Part shown: positions 16,210 to 24,020 of the stretch, in pieces
Numbering within the stretch: position 1 is the first letter of the stretch
Layout of the letters: each line of letters starts with the position of its first letter
Assembly: GCA_902800045.1 (NCBI GenBank)
Contig: CADCCZ010000001.1
Coordinates: 473,346 to 537,345 of the forward strand
Origin: an uncultured Bacteroidia bacterium
GTDB taxonomy: Bacteria; Bacteroidota; Bacteroidia; Bacteroidales; ML635J-15
Length of the DNA stretch: 64,000 bases
Reading direction: 5' to 3'
Position numbers and translations under genes: made by a program
Notes under the pieces: model-generated
The model's database searches: none
What the model was told of the DNA's origin: nothing
The model's input: the letters and a program-made list of their open reading frames with translations, nothing else

Positions 16210-17067
16210 ATGAAACGGGAGAACTACATATTTTACCGAAGTTTTTATGAGGCATTAAAAGACCTTCCTGACGATATAAGGCTTCAATGTTATGATGCTA
16301 TTTCTGAGTACTCGTTGAATGGGAATCTTATTGAGTTGAAAGGAATTGCAAAGACTATAATGGTGCTGATAATGCCACAGTTGGAGGCAAACAACAGGAA
16401 GTATCTCAACGGAATGAAAGGTGCTGAACATGGAAAGAAAGGAGGCAGACCTAGGAAACCCCAAAACGAGAAAAACAAAACCCCAGAAAAACCCCAGAAA
16501 AACCCCAAAGAAACCCCTAACAAAACCCCTAATGAAACCCCAGAAAAACCCCAAGAAAACCCCAAAGAAACCCCTAATGTAAATGATAATGTAAATGATA
16601 ATGTAAATGATAATGTAAATGATAATGTAAATGATAATGTAAATGATAATGTAAATAACTCAATAGATAGTGGCGAAAAAGTTTTTTCGCCCACGCCCAT
16701 AAATAACGAACAAAATCCAGAAGGAATTTTGAACGGAGAAAATTCCAAACCAAAACTCACACCAGAAGAGCGCAAAGAAGAAAAAGAAAAAAGTTGCGCA
16801 AAAAAAGAAAAAGAGTTCCAAGAAATGTTGCGCCCATTCCTTGACCAGTACGGCAGGGATATGCTGAACGAATTTTACAAGTACTGGACAGAGTGGAACA
16901 AGTCAAGGACAAAGATGCGCTGGGAACTCCAAGCAACTTGGGACACGGCTCGTAGACTTGCAAGATGGGCAAATAACAACAAGTTCGGTGAATATGGTGG
17001 ATCTGCAAACCAGTCGCACCAGCTTTACAGGAATGAAGGTAACAATTATAACGAAACTGAATTTTAA
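16210..17067 (+). CDS. O-like replication protein with DUF6291-type N-terminus
   Basis: 285 residues. N-terminal region (about 1-75) starts MKRENYIFYRSFYEALKDLP and is helical, like DUF6291. A low-complexity linker (about 85-155) has proline-rich KTPEKPQKNP repeats and then six VNDN repeats. The C-terminus (about 205-285) includes DMLNEFYKYWTEWNKSRTKMRWELQATWDTARRLARWA, a block found at the end of phage replication initiators. It is followed by a DnaC-like loader, so the pair resembles lambda O/P. The repeats are also repeats in DNA and may be the origin. Confidence 0.65.
   Translation: MKRENYIFYRSFYEALKDLPDDIRLQCYDAISEYSLNGNLIELKGIAKTIMVLIMPQLEANNRKYLNGMKGAEHGKKGGRPRKPQNEKNKTPEKPQKNPKETPNKTPNETPEKPQENPKETPNVNDNVNDNVNDNVNDNVNDNVNDNVNNSIDSGEKVFSPTPINNEQNPEGILNGENSKPKLTPEERKEEKEKSCAKKEKEFQEMLRPFLDQYGRDMLNEFYKYWTEWNKSRTKMRWELQATWDTARRLARWANNNKFGEYGGSANQSHQLYRNEGNNYNETEF
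16481..16650. repeat. Candidate phage origin: CCCC-run array plus six 12-bp iterons
   Basis: Within the O-like gene, nine CCCC runs occur every 11-12 bases from 16481 to 16574 (a tenth, at 16459, is slightly apart). They are followed directly by six identical copies of GTAAATGATAAT at 16579-16650. The C-rich part would be G4-forming on the other strand, and the iterons are AT-rich. Direct repeats inside an initiator gene next to a helicase-loader gene are how the lambda origin is organised. Confidence 0.5.
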
Positions 17068-17071
17068 CGAT

Positions 17072-17746
17072 ATGATAGAAAATTTGAATGAAATTATCGG
17101 TGACATCAGGTCGCGGTACGAACTAAAAAGGATTTCTTCCTATTTGCAGCCTGACAAGTACGATACGGCTAACAGCCTATTTGCAAGTATGGCTTCTGCG
17201 ATATGCGGAAAAGACTACGACTGCAGAAACACAGCAAGTATAATCAACAAGTTGGTTCATTGGACATACAACACAAGCGTTGACGATATAGACTGCACAA
17301 AAGGTTTCCTTATCAGAGGCGAGACTGGTCGAGGCAAAACATTGCTAATGTACGCGATGAAAGAATTTCTGCAGTATGATTCGCATTGGTACATTGTTGG
17401 AGGCAAGAGGTACAGACTTGAAATGTCTATTGCTTCTGCAAGGAACATTGCATTTGAGTACGCACAGCAGAGCGAGGAGAATGTTATAGCGAGATATTCA
17501 AGAATCCCATTGCTTTGCATAGACGATTTGGGAAGCGAGCCTATGTTGTCTAGCAATTATGGTAACAAGTGTTCAGTCGTCAGTGAAATACTTGCCAATC
17601 GTGCAGAAACCAAGTTGCTGACATTTGCAACCACCAATGTTGCAAGGTTGAGCGAATGTTACGATGACAGGATAATCAGCAGGATGCACTCATTGTTCAA
17701 CAGCGTGAATCTGTCGCACGAAACAGACTATAGGAAATTGAAATAA
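17072..17746 (+). CDS. DnaC-like helicase loader ATPase
   Basis: 224 residues from the ATG at 17072 (MIENLNEIIGDI); the frame is open further upstream but that part overlaps the previous gene. Walker A GETGRGKT at 83-90, Walker B LLCIDDLGSE at about 148-157 and a sensor-like FATTNVARL. The arginine-rich end IISRMHSLFNSV is usual for DnaC/IstB-type AAA+ proteins. It should load the host DnaB helicase with the O-like protein. Starts 4 bases after that gene. Confidence 0.85.
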   Translation: MIENLNEIIGDIRSRYELKRISSYLQPDKYDTANSLFASMASAICGKDYDCRNTASIINKLVHWTYNTSVDDIDCTKGFLIRGETGRGKTLLMYAMKEFLQYDSHWYIVGGKRYRLEMSIASARNIAFEYAQQSEENVIARYSRIPLLCIDDLGSEPMLSSNYGNKCSVVSEILANRAETKLLTFATTNVARLSECYDDRIISRMHSLFNSVNLSHETDYRKLK

Positions 17747-18168
17747 TGAAAGCGACACTTTACATAAACAAGCGAGAGTATTTGATTACTACGACAAAGG
17801 AAGGCTACCCGGCATTGTCGAGGTATTCGGACGGAGGACCAACGGAAGACGACATCAAGGCGACTGCATACCGTCTTTCGTGCGCTTTTCCAAACGAAGT
17901 AGAAGATACAATACCCAACGCTATAAAGATGGCTGTAAACTGCGGATTCTCTGGAAAAAGGCTTCGCGCTGCGGCTGAGTGCCTTATTGACACCTGTCAG
18001 ACATTCGACATCAAGAAGTTCCTTTGCTTCGACAGGGTTGTGCATCTTTACATCAAGCCTGAGGTGTTGAATTTTTGCAAAGTGAATGAAACCAAGTTCA
18101 AGGCTTCCGACTTCGGAGTGTGCAACATCGACGGTATCAAGTTCTTTTACGAAAAGTCTATGGTTTAA
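17746..18168 (+). CDS. Hypothetical protein (140 aa) of replication operon
   Basis: Overlaps the loader stop by one base (TAATG). Mixed alpha/beta with several cysteines (RLSCAF, MAVNCGF, ECLIDTCQTFD, FCKV). No family recognised; position suggests a replication role. Confidence 0.6.
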   Translation: MKATLYINKREYLITTTKEGYPALSRYSDGGPTEDDIKATAYRLSCAFPNEVEDTIPNAIKMAVNCGFSGKRLRAAAECLIDTCQTFDIKKFLCFDRVVHLYIKPEVLNFCKVNETKFKASDFGVCNIDGIKFFYEKSMV

Positions 18169-18187
18169 CGAATAATACTTACTGGTT

Positions 18188-18379
18188 ATGAAGATATTGA
18201 TTATAATTCTGGCTTCCATTTACCTTTTGGCGGGACTGCTGTTCGCTCAGTTCCTGTTGTATCTCGATACGCTTGAAACAAGTTGGAAGCCGACGTATCG
18301 TGGTGTCCTGCGCTTTATATGGCGTATGGTAATGTGGTTGCCGATAGTTATAAAATCATTGATTGACAGTAGGGATTGA
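18188..18379 (+). CDS. Small membrane protein (63 aa)
   Basis: N-terminal hydrophobic helix (LIIILASIYLLAGLLFAQFLLYL) and a second amphipathic or membrane segment at about 40-56. No family recognised. Last gene before a 280-base regulatory leader. Confidence 0.55.
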   Translation: MKILIIILASIYLLAGLLFAQFLLYLDTLETSWKPTYRGVLRFIWRMVMWLPIVIKSLIDSRD

Positions 18380-18444
18380 AATGAGCAAGTGTATTATTAA
18401 CAGCAAGTTGTAAATAAAAAATATAAAAATATGGTACAAAAAAT

Positions 18445-18475
18445 TTTGTCAATCAAAACAATTTCATTAGTTTTG
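18445..18475 (+). promoter_or_regulatory. Promoter of the antirepressor operon
   Basis: TTTG at 18445-18448 within AAATTTTGTC, 19-base spacer, TAGTTTTG at 18468-18475. It closely resembles the repressor-region promoter at 9631, sharing AAATTTTGTCAAT and AGTTTTGCA. Confidence 0.7.
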
Positions 18476-18508
18476 CATTGTCTAAAAATTGTAAGCGGTA
18501 CGATGACC

Positions 18509-18531
18509 GCTGGCGAAAGTCGGCTTTTTTT
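18509..18531 (+). terminator. First leader terminator
   Basis: GCTGGC-GAAA-GTCGGC followed by seven T. It ends a potential short transcript of about 50 bases. The flanking GGTAC and GTACC (18497-18501, 18532-18536) could form an alternative, longer stem that hides the T tract. Confidence 0.65.
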
Positions 18532-18553
18532 GTACCACAATGGAAAAATATCT

Positions 18554-18633
18554 GCACGGAAAGAGTGTGCGTTAGCAGTGATGCCCGCAAAGTCCAGCTT
18601 ACAAGACTTAGACAACACTCACCGTGCTTTTTT
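18554..18633 (+). terminator. Second leader terminator
   Basis: Stems GCACGG/CCGTGC (18554-18559, 18622-18627) and GAGTGT/ACACTC (18563-18568, 18615-18620), followed by six T. The 46-base top may fold further. It lies directly before the second copy of the 17-bp repeat. Confidence 0.6.
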
Positions 18634-18658
18634 ATTAACCGTCTAAAAATTGTAAGCT

Positions 18659-19492
18659 ATGGACGAAAAAATTAAAATTTTTGAAAATGCCCAGTTCGGG
18701 CTAATCAGAACCGCAGGAGATGCGGACAATCCAATGTTTTGTTTAAATGACATCTGCAAAGTATTAGATTTGCAGGTCAATAAAGTAAAAGAGAGACTGA
18801 AACAAAATGGATGGAATTTAATTCCACTCATCGACAAGTTGGGCAGGGAACAAGTTGCAACTTTCATCAACGAGCAGAATCTCTACAAGGTTATAATGAG
18901 GAGCGACAAGCCACAGGCAGAGGCATTCCAAGACTGGGTATGTGGAGAAGTTCTTCCGTCGATAAGGAAGAATGGCGGCTACATATCGGCAACAGCCGAA
19001 GAGACTCCAGAGGAGATAATGGCGAAGGCGTTGCAGATAGCTCAGGCAACAATCGAACGAAAAGAAAAACGAATTGCCGACCTGCAACAGCAGAAGATGA
19101 TACTCGAGGGACAGACCGAGCAACAGCAGAAGCAGATAGGCGAGCTGGCTCCCAAGGCAGAGTACACCGATACCGTACTGATGAGCACCACTACCTACAC
19201 GATGACGGAAGTTGCCAAGGAGTTCGGATATTCGGCAGTTACATTCTCACGCAAGTTGCGCGAGTGCGGAATCCTGTTCCAGCAGTCCGGACGCTGGATG
19301 CTCACGGCAAAGTATCAGGGAATGGGATTGATGAGCACGCGCACACACCAGTTCTATCACAACGACGGCACAATTGGCACCAACACCATAAGCGTATGGA
19401 CAGAAAAAGGTCGCAAGTTCCTGCACGACTTCCGCAACGGAAAGTACAACAGAAAGAGAAGTTCAACAGATGGTTCAACAGATAAAAACTAA
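18659..19492 (+). CDS. Phage antirepressor (BRO-N + KilAC)
   Basis: 277 residues. BRO-N domain (about 1-105): FGLIRTAGDADNPMFCLNDICKVLDL, then DWVCGEVLPSIRKNGGY. A coiled linker (about 125-165) and then a KilAC/ANT C-terminal domain (about 170-275): MTEVAKEFGYSAVTFSRKLREC, GRWMLTAKYQGMGL, then WTEKGRKFLHDF. These proteins inactivate phage repressors and trigger induction. Since the repressor here lacks a self-cleavage domain, this gene is a likely lysis/lysogeny control point. Its expression appears to be held down by the two-terminator leader upstream. Confidence 0.92.
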   Translation: MDEKIKIFENAQFGLIRTAGDADNPMFCLNDICKVLDLQVNKVKERLKQNGWNLIPLIDKLGREQVATFINEQNLYKVIMRSDKPQAEAFQDWVCGEVLPSIRKNGGYISATAEETPEEIMAKALQIAQATIERKEKRIADLQQQKMILEGQTEQQQKQIGELAPKAEYTDTVLMSTTTYTMTEVAKEFGYSAVTFSRKLRECGILFQQSGRWMLTAKYQGMGLMSTRTHQFYHNDGTIGTNTISVWTEKGRKFLHDFRNGKYNRKRSSTDGSTDKN

Positions 19493-19497
19493 AAGCA

Positions 19498-19764
19498 ATG
19501 GAAACGAACATAATAGCAAAGAAGAGAATAACAGTGGAATTACCAGTATGTAGCACAAGAATAGTTTCTAGTAGAACCACAAGGCGCAAGCGCGACGATC
19601 TTACACCAGAGCAGTACAGGTTGCAGGACGAGTTCCTTGACTTTCTTCGTCATCTTCAATCCTACCGCAAGGCTCACGGTTGTGATTCGCAAGAATGTAG
19701 TTTCCTTAACACCGACAAGAGCCGGGAAGCAGTACTCCATTTCCTTGGCGCGATAAAGGTGTAG
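19498..19764 (+). CDS. Hypothetical protein (88 aa)
   Basis: Five bases after the antirepressor stop. Basic centre (TTRRKRDDLTPEQYRLQDEF) and a helical rest; no family recognised. Confidence 0.55.
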   Translation: METNIIAKKRITVELPVCSTRIVSSRTTRRKRDDLTPEQYRLQDEFLDFLRHLQSYRKAHGCDSQECSFLNTDKSREAVLHFLGAIKV

Positions 19765-19847
19765 AGGTTCAAAGGCTGGCGGTAACAGTAGCCTATACCG
19801 TCAGCCAATTTTTTTTTGAAAAAGTAGTAAAAATTTGTTTATAAAAT

Positions 19848-19878
19848 TTTGCTATATCAAATATTTACACTACTTTTA
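19848..19878 (+). promoter_or_regulatory. Early promoter (ATATCAAATATTT type)
   Basis: TTTG at 19848-19851, 19-base spacer, TACTTTTA at 19871-19878. The spacer CTATATCAAATATTTA is nearly identical to those at 30106 and 36456. Lies in a 132-base gap that otherwise shows only A/T tracts. Confidence 0.7.
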
Positions 19879-19896
19879 CAATGAATTTAAAGAAGT

Positions 19897-20133
19897 ATGG
19901 AATTAAGTAGAGAAATAGGACGGGCAATAGGAAGTGTGTTCCACTACGACCGCTACATAGTAAGGGTTGAGAGGGCTCACAGCATAACAAGTCCCTGCAG
20001 CGGTTGCGACTTTATGTTAAAAGGAAAGGACTGCCGGGCAAGGACTGATGTAGGCTACTGCAAGTCGCTACTGAGGAGTGACGGAGAAAATGTAATCTTC
20101 AAGAAAATCAACGACTATGGAGAAGTGTATTGA
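19897..20133 (+). CDS. Small Cys-rich protein (78 aa)
   Basis: Contains CSGCDFMLKGKDCRAR and GYCKSLLRSDGENVIFKKI. The pattern CxGCxF...C...C...VFKK recurs in the next gene, so the two are related. Probably binds zinc; function unknown. Confidence 0.6.
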   Translation: MELSREIGRAIGSVFHYDRYIVRVERAHSITSPCSGCDFMLKGKDCRARTDVGYCKSLLRSDGENVIFKKINDYGEVY

Positions 20134-20389
20134 CTGCAAGAAAGTTAAAAGATGTCCGTATTCTGGCGGCCACAACCAGCCGGCCTGTACAGACTTCGTA
20201 AGGAAGGATAGGGCGGTATCGGAAGGGAAGATGGTTCGCTACATTGCAATGTTCAACGGGCAGAAGTACGAACTGAAAGTGCAGACTTCGTGTGACGGAT
20301 GTTGTTTCGAAGGAAAATGCACAGAAGCACAACAGGCGGTATGTACAGAATACGATGGTCGTGTTTTCAAAAAAATGGATGTAAAATGA
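20117..20389 (+). CDS. Small Cys-rich protein (90 aa), related to upstream gene
   Basis: Overlaps the previous gene by 17 bases. N-terminal CIDCKKVKRCPYSGG and C-terminal TSCDGCCFEGKCTEAQQAVC ending VFKKM. Two candidate metal sites. Function unknown. Confidence 0.6.
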   Translation: MEKCIDCKKVKRCPYSGGHNQPACTDFVRKDRAVSEGKMVRYIAMFNGQKYELKVQTSCDGCCFEGKCTEAQQAVCTEYDGRVFKKMDVK

Positions 20390-20778
20390 CGGATATAGAA
20401 AGAGACTTAAACCGTATGAGGCAGAGGTTGAACAACTTTCTGTCGCAGAAGCAAAAGGAAGATCCAGCCTACGAAGCAATGAGAGAGAATGCTCTTGCAA
20501 ATGCTGGCAAGTGTTATGCAAAGGGATTCGTACTCATTACGCTTGCTATCGGGTACTTCGAGAATGCCCTTGAATTGGCAGAAAGCACAGGCTATACCAA
20601 CCTAGCAATCAACAAGGCAAATCTGCTAATGGAAGATTCGTTCGATGTGTTCTGGAAAACTCTGTGTACACAGTTGCACATTACCAAGGAGCAAATGAAT
20701 GCACTTTCCAAAGACTGCGACAACTACCGCATTCCATTGGATAATATGCTTGACGGCAGAAAGGAGAAACAAGGATGA
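20386..20778 (+). CDS. Hypothetical helical protein (130 aa)
   Basis: Start at MTDIERDLNRM, overlapping the previous stop as ATGA. Long helices throughout (YFENALELAESTGYTN, FWKTLCTQLHITKEQM). No family recognised. Confidence 0.6.
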   Translation: MTDIERDLNRMRQRLNNFLSQKQKEDPAYEAMRENALANAGKCYAKGFVLITLAIGYFENALELAESTGYTNLAINKANLLMEDSFDVFWKTLCTQLHITKEQMNALSKDCDNYRIPLDNMLDGRKEKQG

Positions 20779-21029
20779 GCAAGATAGGACAGATAATGCA
20801 GCATTTCAGCACTCACGGCAGTATTACTTGCTGGGAAGCGATAGACAAGTACGGAATAAGGTCTCTTTCGTCGATAGTCCACACATTAAGGACCAGAGGA
20901 GTGCAGATAAGGTCTGAATGGACTGAACTCCCAGATGGTGACAACGGACGATGCACCAAGCAAGTGAAGTATGTTTACAAGAATGTAGATGACAGGCAGT
21001 TGAGCCTGTTCAAGGAATTTGGTTATTAA
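20775..21029 (+). CDS. Winged-helix-like protein (84 aa)
   Basis: HFSTHGSITCWEAIDKYGIRSLSSIVHTLRTRG is the small phage HTH pattern (ITSxEAIxxYGIxRLsxxIxxLRxxG), followed by a two-stranded wing. Overlaps the upstream gene by four bases (ATGA). Probably DNA-binding. Confidence 0.7.
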   Translation: MSKIGQIMQHFSTHGSITCWEAIDKYGIRSLSSIVHTLRTRGVQIRSEWTELPDGDNGRCTKQVKYVYKNVDDRQLSLFKEFGY

Positions 21030-21045
21030 TTAAAATTTATGAGTT

Positions 21046-21207
21046 ATGATAGAAGTAAGAATTAGTTCGGACCAGTATTCGACAGGTTTGCTTGAAAGAA
21101 TGCAAAGGCAGATAGGCGAAGATGTATGCTTCACTATTGAAAGCAAGATGAACAAGCCAAGTGTTAAAGATTTGATAGTTAAAGACAATGGGAAGCGTAT
21201 TGCATAG
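21046..21207 (+). CDS. Small hypothetical protein (53 aa)
   Basis: ATG at 21046, stop TAG at 21205-21207. Product MIEVRISSDQYSTGLLERM... ending KDNGKRIA. It fills the gap between two accepted genes and overlaps the next start by 20 bases. No family recognised. Confidence 0.5.
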   Translation: MIEVRISSDQYSTGLLERMQRQIGEDVCFTIESKMNKPSVKDLIVKDNGKRIA

Positions 21208-21451
21208 CAGTAGCCAGTTGGATCTGTTTGAGAACTTCGACGAGTCCCAGTTTTTCAGCAGGAAATTCGGTATGCTTACCTTTTTCCAGACCAAAAGCGA
21301 CAAATGGTCTGACTGCTGTAAGCATTGCCTGTTGTGGAAGCGCAAGGACGAGCAGACAGACAACGATGAATGCCTGTTTGCTCCCTGCTCATCAGACGAG
21401 CGAAAAGACAAAAGCAATGGCTACTATTCCATACACAATATGCCGGTGTAG
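21188..21451 (+). CDS. Cys-rich protein (87 aa)
   Basis: Has SDCCKHCLLWKRKDE and ECLFAPC, a looser member of the CCxxCxxx...C...C group found at 23389, 27279 and 55361. Starts within the previous gene. Probably a zinc-binding accessory protein. Confidence 0.55.
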   Translation: MGSVLHSSSQLDLFENFDESQFFSRKFGMLTFFQTKSDKWSDCCKHCLLWKRKDEQTDNDECLFAPCSSDERKDKSNGYYSIHNMPV

Positions 21452-21471
21452 AATTTAAAGACAAAAGTAAA

Positions 21472-21696
21472 ATGGATAAGAGTGAAATCATAGACAAGAT
21501 TTTGAAAGTTAAAGCACTTGCAGAGCGTGGAGCATCTGGCGAGCGCAACAATGCAACCAAGTTGCTCCAAAGTTTGATGAAAAAGTATGGAATTACTGAA
21601 TCTGACTTGTATAGCGATGAGAAAGATTTGTATTTCATTAATACTTGTGGAAACACTCAGTTGTTCGTACAGGTGTATATGTCAATGCACAAGTGA
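21472..21696 (+). CDS. DUF2786-like protein (74 aa)
   Basis: Start chosen at MDKSEIIDKILKVKALAERG, which matches the DUF2786 first helix; the following GERNNATKLLQSLMKKYGIT completes the domain. The C-terminal third is shorter than in most members. Function unknown. Confidence 0.65.
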   Translation: MDKSEIIDKILKVKALAERGASGERNNATKLLQSLMKKYGITESDLYSDEKDLYFINTCGNTQLFVQVYMSMHK

Positions 21697-21726
21697 GAAG
21701 ATAGGTGGGTTAAAGATATTCGGAAA

Positions 21727-22041
21727 ATGCCTAAAAAAGACAGAAACGAGTATGCTGGTTATGGATGGGGCGATAAAGATGCAGATTCTGCAATAGAATG
21801 CACAAAGTCAGAATTTCTAGAAGTAAAAGCATTATTTTCAGTCTACAAGGAAGATTTTGACAGGCAGTTAGAAGTATTCAAGTATGCGTATTTCAGAAAG
21901 AACGATTTGCTTTGTAAACCTAAACCAGATGAACCAGAACGAGAGCATACAGAAGAAGAAGTTAGGAATATAATCAACGCCATAAAGATGAGTGAAGGAA
22001 TCGAAAAGAAAGAGGTACACAAGATGATTGAAAATGAATAG
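21727..22041 (+). CDS. Hypothetical protein (104 aa)
   Basis: Charged, helical (KSEFLEVKALFSVYKEDFDRQL) with an acidic C-terminal third. Overlaps the following start. No family recognised. Confidence 0.5.
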   Translation: MPKKDRNEYAGYGWGDKDADSAIECTKSEFLEVKALFSVYKEDFDRQLEVFKYAYFRKNDLLCKPKPDEPEREHTEEEVRNIINAIKMSEGIEKKEVHKMIENE

Positions 22042-22267
22042 TACAAGTATGAGTGACAAGGAAAAGATAAAAGAACTTGCAGACAGGTTTAAACAGGAAC
22101 CAGCAATGCACGTTGAACGGGTACTTGCTTTAATGGCAGACTATAAGAATGAGCAATTCGCAGAAATAGTTGGGCAAGTGAAAGGAAGCAGATTTGCCGA
22201 AGGTACTGTTGTCTGGTGCTGCAAGACAATAATACGGAAACTAAAAAGTGTAATTAGTTGTGAGTAA
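22034..22267 (+). CDS. Hypothetical protein (77 aa)
   Basis: Start at ATG 22034 (MNSTSMSDKEK; 22049 also possible). Helical with RFAEGTVVWCCKTIIRKL near the end. No family recognised. Confidence 0.45.
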   Translation: MNSTSMSDKEKIKELADRFKQEPAMHVERVLALMADYKNEQFAEIVGQVKGSRFAEGTVVWCCKTIIRKLKSVISCE

Positions 22268-22544
22268 ACAACAGAACATATTGAATGCTCAGAAGATAGC
22301 GAATAGGTGTAGCAAAGGTATTTCGCTTAACAAGTCAACCTATCACTCTGGATTGTATCACGGAGCAATTGAAATGGGAGACTTCAAGGATGCCAAGCAT
22401 AGATCTGAAATCAAGAGAACGCTTGTCAAGTTTATGAAATACTTGGAGAAGCGAGGTTTCATAGATGACACCTTGCAGTACGATACGGAACACCAAGTCG
22501 ATACATTTCTGGAGCAGTTTAATCAAGACAAAGTTAGAAAGTAG
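22260..22544 (+). CDS. Hypothetical protein (94 aa), GTG start
   Basis: Begins with GTG at 22260 overlapping the previous stop by eight bases; no ATG is near the start. Product (M)SKQQNILNAQKIANRC... is helical and basic. No family recognised. Confidence 0.5.
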   Translation: MSKQQNILNAQKIANRCSKGISLNKSTYHSGLYHGAIEMGDFKDAKHRSEIKRTLVKFMKYLEKRGFIDDTLQYDTEHQVDTFLEQFNQDKVRK

Positions 22545-22552
22545 ATTAAAAA

Positions 22553-22822
22553 ATGATTGAATTAAAAGCAAGTAGTCATATAGGTGGCGATGAAACACGC
22601 TCTTATGATGTCGTAACCGATTGTAAGACGATAGGTAGTTTTGTCTCGGAAGTCTTGACAAAATATAAGCGTGAATGGGGAACTTTTAGAACGAGATTTG
22701 GCAATTTCGATTACAAGTACGGCAAAATGGTAGATGTTATTCCACCGACTATTTTGGCGCAAAGATTTTCAAATGTCAAAGCCTCTGGGGGTTGGTCTAA
22801 TATGGATTATAAATTTGAATAA
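22553..22822 (+). CDS. Hypothetical protein (89 aa)
   Basis: MIELKASSHIGGDETRSYDV then TIGSFVSEVLTKYKREWG and ILAQRFSNVKASGGWSNMDYKFE. Alpha/beta pattern; no family recognised with confidence. Confidence 0.5.
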   Translation: MIELKASSHIGGDETRSYDVVTDCKTIGSFVSEVLTKYKREWGTFRTRFGNFDYKYGKMVDVIPPTILAQRFSNVKASGGWSNMDYKFE

Positions 22823-22838
22823 GAAAGGAGGATAGACA

Positions 22839-23126
22839 ATGACAGAGTTGCAGATTTATAAATTTATTCATGAAAATAATCTTGAATGTAGATGGCAAAC
22901 TTTTTGGGAAAACAAAAAAGAAATTGATAAATTAAATGTCTGGATTCCATCGTATCTGTTGAAAGAGTTTTGCGATATGCTTGGATATTCAGCATTTGAC
23001 GATGGTGGAATTTCAGAAGTGAAGTTGTGTTTTGATGGCTCAATATTCGTCAATAACCTTGATGAGATTCTTGATTATTACGGAATTGAAGCAGAGAATA
23101 TTTTGGAGAAACCTAAAGATGAATAA
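22839..23126 (+). CDS. Hypothetical protein (95 aa)
   Basis: Acidic, starts MTELQIYKFIHENNLECRW, ends in a strand-helix unit (VKLCFDGSIFVNNLDEILDYYGI). A small accessory phage protein of unknown function. Confidence 0.5.
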   Translation: MTELQIYKFIHENNLECRWQTFWENKKEIDKLNVWIPSYLLKEFCDMLGYSAFDDGGISEVKLCFDGSIFVNNLDEILDYYGIEAENILEKPKDE

Positions 23127-23129
23127 GTT

Positions 23130-23405
23130 ATGAAAGTATTTGGAGCAAAAAGAACTGACGGTTATAGCGGTGGCGTTATACTAGTTGCTGCAAACTCAAT
23201 AGAGGAAGCAATAGTAACAGCAGCCAAGAATCAAGAAACAGAGTACATGTTCCATTGGGAAGATGAGTATTTCGATACTCATGTAGGTAACTTTGAGTTT
23301 TTCAGTTCTGACTACTACCCAAAGGAAAATTGGAAAGAGATCGAGAACCTTATGTGGAATGGCGATGAGCCGAAAGTAATTATTGAAGATGGATATACAG
23401 AATAG
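23130..23405 (+). CDS. Hypothetical protein (91 aa)
   Basis: Four bases after the previous gene. Starts MKVFGAKRTDGYSGGVILVAANSIEEA, a beta-beta-alpha pattern often seen in phage ASC-1-sized proteins, then acidic and aromatic. Function unknown. Confidence 0.5.
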   Translation: MKVFGAKRTDGYSGGVILVAANSIEEAIVTAAKNQETEYMFHWEDEYFDTHVGNFEFFSSDYYPKENWKEIENLMWNGDEPKVIIEDGYTE

Positions 23406-23565
23406 AAAAAAGAACCAAGTAAAAGCTTGTTGCCGGAATTGTTGGCACCATAAAACCAGCAAAGGCGTTGTACTTGAAAAAGATGCTTGTTTCTGTCTAC
23501 ATTGGCAATCCCATATAGTAAATTCGAGAGAGTATGTTTGTAAAAGTTATGTAAGATTTAGATAA
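23389..23565 (+). CDS. CCRNCW-family small Cys protein (58 aa)
   Basis: VKACCRNCWHHKTSKG...LEKDACFCLHW...YVCKSY. The same spacing of five cysteines occurs in the protein at 27279. Probably one zinc site. Starts inside the previous gene by 17 bases. Confidence 0.6.
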   Translation: MDIQNRKKNQVKACCRNCWHHKTSKGVVLEKDACFCLHWQSHIVNSREYVCKSYVRFR

Positions 23566-23577
23566 GGAGGTAAAGTA

Positions 23578-24000
23578 ATGAAGAAAGTTATTGTATATGT
23601 GTCTGACGATGGCACAAGATTTAACACAGAAAAAGAGTGTAGTCTTTATGAGGAACTTTGTGGTAAAGTAAAAGTGGTAATGTCTGAATTAGGGCCGCGA
23701 AATAATGATTATAACATTGCAGTTCGGCAAGACAAATCGGCAGTTGCAAATGCGTATGTTAAGTTTATGAATTTGTGCGCTGATACATTGCCAAGTTATT
23801 CTGGAATCTTCGACCAATGTTCGCGTGGTGAAAGACATCCAAGTCATGCTTCGCGCATATTGTCAGATTGTTACATAGAATATCCAATATTAGCAGAAAC
23901 GAATCACAGGTTTAATTGTATTGATACAGAAACAGGTATTGAATATGAACAACCTTATTTTGCTGCACACCCCCATGAGTTTAAAGGAAAAATATTGTAA
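23578..24000 (+). CDS. Hypothetical phage protein (140 aa)
   Basis: N-terminus KKVIVYVSDDGTRFNTEKECSLYE is a common opening of small phage proteins that hold a DGxxFxxxxECxxYE block. The rest is unrecognised. Function unknown. Confidence 0.55.
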   Translation: MKKVIVYVSDDGTRFNTEKECSLYEELCGKVKVVMSELGPRNNDYNIAVRQDKSAVANAYVKFMNLCADTLPSYSGIFDQCSRGERHPSHASRILSDCYIEYPILAETNHRFNCIDTETGIEYEQPYFAAHPHEFKGKIL

Positions 24001-24020
24001 ATTGATAAGGAGATAATATT

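Larger units (their letters stand above)
18480..18657 (+). repeat. 17-bp direct repeat framing the antirepressor leader
   Basis: GTCTAAAAATTGTAAGC occurs at 18480-18496, near the expected transcript 5' end, and again at 18641-18657, ending two bases before the antirepressor ATG. The interval between the copies holds two terminators. Confidence 0.75.

Noticed and set aside
16579..16650. 12-bp direct repeats as a CRISPR array
   Set aside because: Units are contiguous without spacers and are far too short; they lie within a coding gene.
18811..19485. 224-aa open frame inside the antirepressor
   Set aside because: It lies in another frame of a well-supported BRO-N/KilAC gene and is arginine-rich with no domain, so it is a shadow.
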